Assembly: GCA_030650265.1 (NCBI GenBank)
Contig: JAUSEJ010000037.1
Location: forward strand, 1 to 8,202
Length of the DNA stretch: 8,202 nt
Direction of reading: 5' to 3'
From: Dehalococcoidia bacterium
GTDB taxonomy: Bacteria; Chloroflexota; Dehalococcoidia; JACPQF01
This document shows positions 4,459 to 8,202 of the stretch, piece by piece (within the stretch, counting starts at the first letter, position 1; each line of letters starts with the position of its first letter). The notes beneath the pieces were generated by a model, which was not told where the DNA came from, did not search any database, and was given only the letters and a program-made list of their open reading frames with translations. A program made the position numbers and the translations under genes.

Positions 4459-5174
4459 TCCCCATCCTCCCTAGCCTGCGCCATTGCTTTTTCCGCCACC
4501 TGTGCCGCCATGCGTTTGGCCAGAGAATCCAGATAAGGCAGGCTGGCATATTGCCAATTCGAGACGCCATCCTTTTTCTCGGCGTCCTTGTGGAGTTGGG
4601 CTGCCGATACCATCACATCAGCCATGTCAGCGGTTATTTGGGCGACTAATGCCTGCCGTTTACTCTGCTCTTCGATGGTTTCGTCCTTCTCGGAAGGATT
4701 CGGCTGAAGGACGCTGGTCGAGGGTACTACCTGCATTGGTCCAGTTTTGGCCGTCGGCTTTGATGCTGGCGCTTTCGCCGTGTTGCCGCTGGCCGCATTG
4801 CCGTCGTCATCCTCCTCGGATGATACCCCCAGTAGGCCGCAGAGGGAATACCGTCTGGAGTAGGACAAGGCCGACCCTATGGATTGAGGGTCAGATTTCG
4901 CAACACTGATGGGGTAATCGGTCTCTAGCCATTGTCCCGACGAATGGAAAAGGGTCGTCTTTAGGAACAATCGATCTTCACGTTCGAAAGTGGTTTGAAC
5001 GACCGATAATCCGTTCTCGCTCAATGGCTTACGGATTGCGTCCCATATGGCCCCCAGCGATGAATAACGGCTGTGAAAAAACGGATTGACTGAATCCTTC
5101 GGGACTGCGACCATTGCGCCTTGCATTTTTGATAAAGATATGGCCAATTCTGCGATTGTCTCCGATCTATTCAT
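4455..5174 (-). CDS. erf: ERF-family single-strand annealing recombinase
   Basis: 239-aa ERF protein; the family anneals complementary single strands during phage recombination and genome circularisation (P22 Erf is the type member). The N-terminal core is diagnostic: VNPFFHSRYSSLGAIWDAI (29-47), PLSENGLSVVQ (50-60), the SGQWLETDYPI strand (79-89), DPQSIGSALSYSRRYSLCGLLG (95-116) and the EEDDDGNAA ending (120-128). Residues 130-170 are a Pro/Ser/Lys linker containing the repeat-encoded VLQPNPSEKD, and the C-terminus is helical. ATG 5174 was chosen because the ERF homology begins there with AGGGGA upstream. A frame extension to ATG 5240 would add 22 unconserved residues and overlap the preceding stop. 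Family call is firm. Confidence 0.95.
   Translation of the reverse strand: MNRSETIAELAISLSKMQGAMVAVPKDSVNPFFHSRYSSLGAIWDAIRKPLSENGLSVVQTTFEREDRLFLKTTLFHSSGQWLETDYPISVAKSDPQSIGSALSYSRRYSLCGLLGVSSEEDDDGNAASGNTAKAPASKPTAKTGPMQVVPSTSVLQPNPSEKDETIEEQSKRQALVAQITADMADVMVSAAQLHKDAEKKDGVSNWQYASLPYLDSLAKRMAAQVAEKAMAQAREDGE
4684..4712. repeat. Dispersed palindrome copy 7 plus overlapping degenerate copy
   Basis: TCCTTC-TCG-GAAGGA (4684-4698, 3-base class) runs directly into TTCGGCTGAAGGAC, which matches the right half of the NGCN class, so two copies overlap head to tail. It is placed in the ERF linker and read as VLQPNPSEKD, a region where extra residues are likely tolerated. Confidence 0.9.
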
Positions 5175-5229
5175 AGTTGATTCCCCTGCTCCTATTCCCC
5201 TAATCCTGTCGCCTTCTCCTCCTGAAGAA

Positions 5230-5445
5230 TTACAAGACATCCATGTTTTTTAGCATCTGAGTCACATATCCTTCCTTGAAGGATTCCCCTCGCAACTCCT
5301 CGAGCACTTCCTGCACGAGGTCCCTTGCATCCAGGCAGCGATCCATATCATTGTCATCAAGGTCGGCCCCACTCAGTATATTTATGTAGCCCAGCGCCTC
5401 TGTCAATTTGTCGATTGCCTCCTTCAGCCGAAGGACTTGCATCAT
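5230..5445 (-). CDS. 71-aa acidic helical protein
   Basis: Unrecognised small acidic protein, predicted almost all helix. It runs from MMQVLRLKEAIDKLTEALGY through an Asp-rich turn (GADLDDNDMD, 26-35) to ARDLVQEVLEELRGE, which could be a coiled-coil or helical-hairpin dimer. The start at 5445 has GGAGGACAG upstream and overlaps the previous stop as ATGA; a second Met follows immediately. Two palindromic repeats lie inside, encoding VLRLKE at the N-terminus and ESFKEGY near the C-terminus. It is immediately upstream of ERF, so a role in recombination control is possible but unsupported by motif. Confidence 0.75.
   Translation of the reverse strand: MMQVLRLKEAIDKLTEALGYINILSGADLDDNDMDRCLDARDLVQEVLEELRGESFKEGYVTQMLKNMDVL
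5268..5284. repeat. Dispersed palindrome copy 8
   Basis: ATCCTTC-CTT-GAAGGAT, with 7-bp arms, 3-base class. It lies in 5230-5445 and is read as ESFKEGY. Confidence 0.93.
5420..5435. repeat. Dispersed palindrome copy 9
   Basis: TCCTTC-AGCC-GAAGGA, NGCN class. It lies at the N-terminus of 5230-5445 and is read as VLRLKE, only a few codons after the start. Confidence 0.93.
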
Positions 5446-5687
5446 CGTCTGTCCTCCGTTGTATCCCGCATCCCGATTGAGGCCAGGTCAAAGGCGTCAT
5501 ACTCAGACTGGGACATCGCCCTGCGCCAGGTCCGGTCGGGACTGCACCACGTAAAGCCGGCCGCCTTGAGCTTGTCCCGCAATTTGTAGCCGTTTCGGAC
5601 CACGAAGGCGCCCTGCTCGTAATAGCCGGATGCTGGTAGGTCCCGCGTCGGGCCGTATCGCCGCTGCGTCCATCCGTAACTGTTCAT
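5442..5687 (-). CDS. 81-aa protein with a 'KLKxxGFxW..xxRTW' motif
   Basis: Small protein whose centre, GYKLRDKLKAAGFTWCSPDRTWRR (33-56), matches a short module of the type 'IKDKLKxLGGRWxxxxKxW'. That module is widespread in phage and plasmid proteins and often accompanies helicases or DNA-modifying enzymes. The N-terminus (MNSYGWTQRRYGPTRDL) is aromatic and basic. ATG 5687 has GGGAGGTGGGGAG just upstream; an alternative ATG at 5723 lies inside the preceding membrane-peptide gene. It is flanked by ATGA-type overlaps on both sides (5684-5687 and 5442-5445). Module recognition is from memory of the motif; the function is open. Confidence 0.78.
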   Translation of the reverse strand: MNSYGWTQRRYGPTRDLPASGYYEQGAFVVRNGYKLRDKLKAAGFTWCSPDRTWRRAMSQSEYDAFDLASIGMRDTTEDRR

Positions 5688-5800
5688 CTCCCCACCTCCC
5701 ACATGGCCGGATACACCAGCCACGATATGCCAATGGCGATGATGGATACCATCAGGGCCATCCAGAGACGGTAGATTTCGTCGTGTATGGGGTCAAGCAT
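5684..5800 (-). CDS. 38-aa single-pass membrane peptide
   Basis: A very short gene begins MLDPIHDEIYRLW, followed by the hydrophobic segment MALMVSIIAIGISWLVYP (residues 14-31) and a short tail ending EVGR. AGGAGG lies six bases before ATG 5800. The stop overlaps the next start (ATGA), and its start overlaps the previous gene's end by 8 bp, so it fits the operon packing exactly. One TM helix with an N-terminal amphipathic region suggests a small inner-membrane peptide. Function unknown; a holin-like or regulatory role would be speculation. Confidence 0.75.
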   Translation of the reverse strand: MLDPIHDEIYRLWMALMVSIIAIGISWLVYPAMWEVGR

Positions 5801-6011
5801 CGCAGGCCTCCTCTTTCGCTCTTTCCCATCGAGCAACTGCTCTGTCATACTCATCACAACCGCAGTCGGGGTAATCCATACACATGTCGATACAAATCAC
5901 CTTCCCAACTGGTGGATGTTCCCCGCCGAGGTTGGGCGACAGGCGGGTTGGCCCTGGGCAGAAATACTCTATGTTGTAACAGGCTCGTGCCTCCGCTTCT
6001 GGACTAGCCAT
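5793..6011 (-). CDS. 72-aa cysteine-rich protein
   Basis: Soluble protein with seven Cys: 11, 18, 40, 44, 50, 52 and 70. The central cluster ICIDMCMDYPDCGCDEYD (39-56) could chelate zinc, although the spacing is not a standard ribbon. The tail (YDRAVARWERAKEEACDA) is helical. ATG 6011 has AGGAGG six bases upstream. It overlaps its neighbours by 8 bp on each side. Family not recognised. It is one of several Cys-rich mini-proteins in the operon, which points to zinc-binding accessory factors (inference). Confidence 0.78.
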   Translation of the reverse strand: MASPEAEARACYNIEYFCPGPTRLSPNLGGEHPPVGKVICIDMCMDYPDCGCDEYDRAVARWERAKEEACDA

Positions 6012-6309
6012 TGATTGCCTCCTCGATTACGTCCAACTCTACCGCGTCTGCTCGATGCCAGAGTACGGTCTCATTGGGCTGGAGGGGGCGCCGCCCTGCA
6101 TATACCCAGATACAACCGTCGGGCGATTTTATAATCGCCCAGGGTGCAGTTTCGAGGCTGATTGTCAGGGTTTGGCGCAACCCATAGTTAGCCATGCTGG
6201 TCCATGCGACCGGAATCCCAGCTAGGTGGATGCAGACGTCCGGAGTCACATCGTCGTAATCTACCAGCACCCCGCCACGGAGTAGGATTATCCTGATGTG
6301 TTTAGCCAT
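6004..6309 (-). CDS. Unrecognised 101-aa protein, probable beta fold
   Basis: Hypothetical protein starting MAKHIRIILLRGGVLVDYDD, with alternating hydrophobic stretches (TLTISLETAPWAIIKSP, GCIWVYAGR, ETVLWHRADAVELDVIEEAI) that suggest a compact mostly-beta domain with a C-terminal helix. There is no TM segment and no Cys pair. GGAGGAGG lies about six bases upstream of ATG 6309; ATG 6312 is adjacent and cannot be excluded. It overlaps the upstream gene by 8 bp and the downstream gene by 8 bp. No family recognised. Confidence 0.78.
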   Translation of the reverse strand: MAKHIRIILLRGGVLVDYDDVTPDVCIHLAGIPVAWTSMANYGLRQTLTISLETAPWAIIKSPDGCIWVYAGRRPLQPNETVLWHRADAVELDVIEEAING

Positions 6310-6562
6310 CATGGGCCTCCTCCGCAGCCATGTAGGCCATGTCCTGAGCCTGCGCACTATCCTCATACTGCTCTAGCCGAGATAGCCGTGCGTCGAGGTC
6401 GGTCAGCGCAGCGTAGAGCATTGTGAGGATGCGGTCCAGCCGGGCCTCCCCGATGGTGCAATTGTAGGGGATGGCACTGGCGACATCCCGCAGGCCCTGA
6501 ATAGCCTGCCGTGTGGGGGACTTGACGCCAGTTGCGGTCGGGTGTACTATGTTTGCAGACAT
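6302..6562 (-). CDS. 86-aa phage protein with coiled-coil segment
   Basis: Unrecognised protein. A central helical part (ARLDRILTMLYAALTDLDARLSRLEQYED, residues 40-68) has heptad-like leucine spacing suggesting a coiled coil. The C-terminus is Ala/Glu-rich. ATG 6562 is preceded by AGAAGGAGA six bases upstream. It is the first gene after the 26-bp palindrome (6589-6614), which therefore lies in its leader about 27 bases before the start. The stop overlaps the next start. Confidence 0.78.
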   Translation of the reverse strand: MSANIVHPTATGVKSPTRQAIQGLRDVASAIPYNCTIGEARLDRILTMLYAALTDLDARLSRLEQYEDSAQAQDMAYMAAEEAHDG

Positions 6563-6588
6563 ATCGTTTCTCCTTCTCTTTCCTACCG

Positions 6589-6614
6589 CCCCGTCCTTCA
6601 GCTGAAGGACGGGG
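6589..6614. repeat. Dispersed palindrome copy 10: perfect 26-bp form
   Basis: The arms CCCCGTCCTTC and GAAGGACGGGG flank AGCT, giving a 26-bp uninterrupted palindrome, the longest copy. It is intergenic, between 6639-6983 and 6302-6562. The core is the NGCN class. Confidence 0.96.
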
Positions 6615-6625
6615 TTTCCTTTTTG
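6589..6625 (+). terminator. Terminator-like hairpin facing against the operon
   Basis: On the plus strand the 11-bp GC-rich stem with AGCT loop is followed by TTTCCTTTTT, a plausible intrinsic terminator. All genes here run the other way, so it could only stop antisense (rightward) transcription. On the minus strand the T-rich side precedes the stem and the SD follows it. The hairpin is clear; termination is inference. Confidence 0.5.
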
Positions 6626-6638
6626 TCGATTCGTTCCT

Positions 6639-6983
6639 CTAGGATGATTCCAGCAACAGCGCGGGCTGGCCAGTCGTCCTTCCGCCGAAGGACTCGATTA
6701 GCTGGCGCAGACTGCATCCGGCCCATTCCTCGCACTGCGCCTGAGTCCAGTGGACCTTGTTTAGCCAAGTCCGCATATTTGAGACGGTCGCCGGTTTCCC
6801 CCAGGGAGGCAGTGTCAATCCCCTCTCACTGGCCAGCGTTAGCCAATGGTCGGCATCAAGGAAGTCCTTGCGTAGGCTGCTTACCTGGCGGGCTGCGCTA
6901 TTTGCCGCTTTAGTTGCCGCCGCCTTTGCTAGATTTGCCCTGGTTTCCTCTGATGTTTTAGGTTTGAAATGCACTGTTCCCAT
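6639..6983 (-). CDS. Basic NUMOD3-like / HNH-remnant-like protein
   Basis: 114-aa protein. The N-terminus FKPKTSEETRANLAKAAATKAAN resembles the NUMOD3 DNA-binding motif ('SEETRxKxSxA') found beside homing-endonuclease domains. Residues 39-97 (KDFLDADHWLTLASERGL and WLNKVHWTQAQCEEW) form an unrecognised conserved-looking domain, and the end carries a repeat-encoded ESFGGRT. ATG 6983 has GGAGAGG upstream. The frame stays open for 29 codons upstream (to TGA 7071-7073) and reads like protein (GWKGKNYDRGERFIRLERH). It may thus be the tail of a degraded HNH-type gene or have an unusual start. The gap to the XRE gene holds nothing else I can see. The NUMOD3 link is tentative. Confidence 0.75.
   Translation of the reverse strand: MGTVHFKPKTSEETRANLAKAAATKAANSAARQVSSLRKDFLDADHWLTLASERGLTLPPWGKPATVSNMRTWLNKVHWTQAQCEEWAGCSLRQLIESFGGRTTGQPALLLESS
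6676..6693. repeat. Dispersed palindrome copy 11
   Basis: GTCCTTC-CGCC-GAAGGAC, with full 7-bp arms, NGCN class. It lies near the C-terminus of 6639-6983, read as ESFGGRT, and 82 bp centre-to-centre from copy 10. Confidence 0.95.
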
Positions 6984-7090
6984 GTGCCTCTCCAGTCGAA
7001 TAAAACGCTCCCCACGGTCGTAGTTTTTGCCCTTCCAGCCGATTTGCTGGTGATTACGATGTTCTGCTGCTCAGGCTCGATGAGGGCAGG

Positions 7091-7312
7091 TTATGACGCT
7101 GCGTCCCCATCGTCTTTGGTCATCAGGTAGCCGATGACCAGATAACGCAGATCAGGATATGCCCTGACAATCCGCCGGGCCATATCCTCTCCAATCCGGC
7201 GCTTACCAGAGTAGATTAGGCTCAGGATGGCTTCGCTGATTCCGAGCGCAGCGGCAAATTTGGCCTGGCTCATGTCCCCCTGTTTTGTTTTCAGGGCCTC
7301 GATTAGGTCCAT
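7091..7312 (-). CDS. XRE-family transcriptional regulator (Cro/CI-type HTH)
   Basis: 73-aa single-domain helix-turn-helix protein. The HTH is seen in MSQAKFAAALGISEAILSLIYSGKRRIGEDMARRI (14-48), with the ALGIS turn and a downstream recognition helix. A short tail (YLVIGYLMTKDD) follows. The size fits a Cro-like repressor without a cleavage or dimerisation domain. ATG 7312 was chosen because GGAGG sits six bases upstream. It is the first gene after the strong promoter at 7333-7361, with a predicted leader of only about 14 nt, so it is well placed to repress its own operon. Operator sites are not obvious; a weak CACA/TGTG symmetry around the -10 is the only candidate. Confidence 0.9.
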   Translation of the reverse strand: MDLIEALKTKQGDMSQAKFAAALGISEAILSLIYSGKRRIGEDMARRIVRAYPDLRYLVIGYLMTKDDGDAAS

Positions 7313-7332
7313 TTCCAACCTCCACCACACGG

Positions 7333-7361
7333 AGTATAGAGGCTGTGTTCACTAATGTCAA
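7333..7361 (-). promoter_or_regulatory. Near-perfect sigma70 promoter of the leftward operon
   Basis: On the minus strand, -35 TTGACA (7361-7356), a 17-bp spacer and -10 TATACT (7338-7333) match the consensus in 6 of 6 and 5 of 6 positions. Transcription would start near 7326, just before the SD of the XRE gene. The remaining intergenic sequence up to 7424 shows no terminator or other element that I can see. Cro/CI-type control of this promoter by the adjacent XRE protein is inferred. Confidence 0.88.
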
Positions 7362-7424
7362 GGGGTTTGCTAGACATAAACATACGAGTTTTGGGGGATG
7401 CGAAGAAGCTGGCCTTAGCAGGGG

Positions 7425-7829
7425 TCAAACGGCGAGCTCGTCTGCAATCCGCGCCTCATAGGCGCTCAGATAGCCAGCGGTCGGCCAGATGCCAACCTCG
7501 AACCAGCACCCGCCGCCGTTGCTGGTCGCCACGGCGATTGAGAACACGTCGCCGTGCTCTGACCGCCAGGGCTGGCGGTCGGCCCAGTCACCCCAGGTCC
7601 GGTCGCCGCCTCCGTCATAGATTCGGAGGGTGAAGCCGGTTCCGGGCTGGACCCGGATAGCCTCCCGCCCGGCGCGGGTCGTGAATCGCTCGAACCCACT
7701 CACCGGGTAGGTTCCGCCGGTGTACCTGCCCCATGCCTCGACGCGGGGCTCGTCAACGCTGGCGGGGACGATTACCAGGACCTCCCCCAGGTCCAGGATT
7801 GTGCAGTCTGTCTGCTCGATCCGTTTCAT
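7425..7829 (-). CDS. Unrecognised 134-aa protein, beta-rich
   Basis: Hypothetical protein with alternating short strands and Gly/Asp turns: CTILDLGEVLVIVPASV (9-25), GFTLRIYDGGGDRTWGDW (65-82), GDVFSIAVATSNGGGCWFEVGIWPTAGY (93-120). This suggests a compact beta-sandwich-like domain. It has two Cys and no TM segment. ATG 7829 is preceded by AAGGAG about nine bases upstream. It sits upstream of the operon promoter, so it is transcribed from further right, or read-through from here adds to the operon. It contains no repeat copy, although the gap just before it holds one. Family not recognised. Confidence 0.78.
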   Translation of the reverse strand: MKRIEQTDCTILDLGEVLVIVPASVDEPRVEAWGRYTGGTYPVSGFERFTTRAGREAIRVQPGTGFTLRIYDGGGDRTWGDWADRQPWRSEHGDVFSIAVATSNGGGCWFEVGIWPTAGYLSAYEARIADELAV

Positions 7830-7863
7830 TACGCTAATCTCCTTGCCATGCCTCCCCGCTTGT

Positions 7864-7888
7864 TCCTTCCGCTGAAGGACTGAAGGAT
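7864..7888. repeat. Dispersed palindrome copy 12 (compound, intergenic)
   Basis: TCCTTC-CGCT-GAAGGA (7864-7879, NGCN class) continues into CTGAAGGAT, giving a second GAAGGA half-site 8 bp on, the same architecture as at 3512. It lies in the gap between 7896-8174 and 7425-7829, about 35 bases before the latter's start. Confidence 0.94.
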
Positions 7889-7895
7889 GCCTCGA

Positions 7896-8174
7896 TTACG
7901 GTTCCGTTTCCTCGATGATGCCCAGCGGCAGCCCGAATATCTCCCGCCAGAGCGTGCTGAGGTCGGCTTGGTCTCCTTCCGCTGAAGGACGGGCGCGCCG
8001 GGTAAACTCTTCCAGTTGCGGGCGGCTGATAGCCATCGCAAACCGGAGGAGTTTACCAGCACATTTGCTCATCGACATGCCGCGCCTTTCGGCGTAGGCG
8101 CTCAATTGGGCGCGTTGTTCTCTGTCGAGATAAATGACAAGGGTCGTGGTTGTGTCCGCCAGTGTATTTGCCAT
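7896..8174 (-). CDS. Ribbon-helix-helix (Arc/CopG-like) DNA-binding protein
   Basis: 92-aa protein whose residues 12-48 fit the RHH fold: a short strand LVIYLD (12-17), helix REQRAQLSAYAERRG (18-32), turn MSMSKCAG (33-40) and a second helix KLLRFAMA (41-48). Such dimers bind short palindromic operators by inserting the paired strands. The C-terminal part includes the repeat-encoded RPSAEGD and ends LGIIEETEP. ATG 8174 has AAAGGA six bases upstream; an in-frame ATG at 8195 is less well placed. It is a candidate binder of the window's repeated palindrome, by inference only. The gene is complete, but its upstream context is outside the window. Confidence 0.82.
   Translation of the reverse strand: MANTLADTTTTLVIYLDREQRAQLSAYAERRGMSMSKCAGKLLRFAMAISRPQLEEFTRRARPSAEGDQADLSTLWREIFGLPLGIIEETEP
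7974..7989. repeat. Dispersed palindrome copy 13
   Basis: TCCTTC-CGCT-GAAGGA, identical in its 16-bp core to copy 12, 110 bp away. It lies inside the RHH gene and is read as RPSAEGD, the third reading frame used by this repeat. Confidence 0.95.
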
Positions 8175-8202
8175 AATTGTCCTTTCGTTATGCAATTTTC
8201 TG

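Noticed and set aside
4142..4570. 142-codon minus-strand frame covering 4204-4458 and the ERF 3' end
   Set aside because: It is out of frame with two well-supported genes, Arg/Gly-rich and without an SD; it is a shadow.
6857..6870. CAAGGA-AG-TCCTTG palindrome inside 6639-6983
   Set aside because: The arms are in inside-out order relative to the dispersed repeat and it occurs once; probably chance.
691..7989. The palindromes as a CRISPR array
   Set aside because: Spacing is irregular (62 to 1879 bp centre to centre), copies lie inside genes in different frames, and there are no unique short spacers or cas genes.
691..7989. Repeats explained as a restriction/methylation recognition site such as CTGAAG
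   Set aside because: CTGAAG occurs only in those copies whose spacer ends in T; several intact copies lack it, so it does not explain the conserved arms.
691..7989. Repeats explained as ribosome binding sites because GAAGGA is SD-like
   Set aside because: Real starts here use AGGAGG-type signals, most repeat copies are internal to genes with no start after them, and the second arm and GC centre would be unexplained.
7829..8062. 77-codon minus-strand frame over the RHH gene and the following gap
   Set aside because: It ends at a TAATG with the next gene, but has no SD at its ATG, is out of frame with the RHH gene and has no coherent protein pattern.

Overview
This window looks like the early (DNA-metabolism and regulation) region of a tailed bacteriophage or prophage. 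The evidence is a run of short genes all on the minus strand, most of them overlapping by a few bases (ATGA junctions) and each preceded by a good Shine-Dalgarno sequence. The set includes an ERF-type single-strand annealing recombinase, a phage-style DNA methyltransferase, an XRE repressor, a ribbon-helix-helix protein, a HigA-type antitoxin and many small cysteine-rich or unrecognised proteins. There are no structural, lysis, tRNA or rRNA genes. The SD signals (AGGAGG-like) and moderately GC-rich DNA indicate a bacterial host, but I cannot name it. The contig could equally be an environmental phage or an integrated element.

Layout, in transcription order (right to left). At the right edge are an RHH-type DNA-binding protein (7896-8174) and an unrecognised protein (7425-7829). 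A near-perfect sigma70 promoter (TTGACA, 17 bp, TATACT; 7333-7361) then starts a leftward operon with an XRE repressor (7091-7312). It continues through a NUMOD3-like basic protein (6639-6983) and a series of small proteins (5230-6562, including a 38-aa membrane peptide at 5684-5800). The recombination pair follows: ERF (4455-5174) and a coupled 84-aa protein (4204-4458). Next come a small basic ORF and a zinc-ribbon protein (3441-4100), a leader with a long RNA hairpin, and a GTG-started methyltransferase (2190-3266) overlapping a PD-(D/E)xK-like protein (1783-2205). The run ends with several zinc-ribbon mini-proteins (944-1547), an unrecognised acidic protein, a HigA-like antitoxin without a visible toxin, and a two-TM membrane protein. 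The stop codon of that last gene sits inside a rho-independent terminator (13-39). The window thus appears to hold nearly a whole transcription unit of about 7.3 kb.

The most striking feature is not a gene. A short palindrome, consensus TCCTTC-NGCN-GAAGGA (often GTCCTTC...GAAGGAC), occurs 13 times with intact arms, plus degenerate copies and half-sites. Most copies lie inside genes, in all three reading frames, so the DNA or RNA sequence is conserved rather than a peptide. Three copies carry an extra half-site 8 bp away. One intergenic copy is a perfect 26-bp palindrome followed by a T-rich run on the plus strand, and one supplies the stop codon of a small ORF. The methyltransferase/nuclease-like block is the longest stretch with none. 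That same block has two unrelated structures of its own: a 31-bp palindrome within the methyltransferase coding sequence and a 23-bp RNA stem just before its start.
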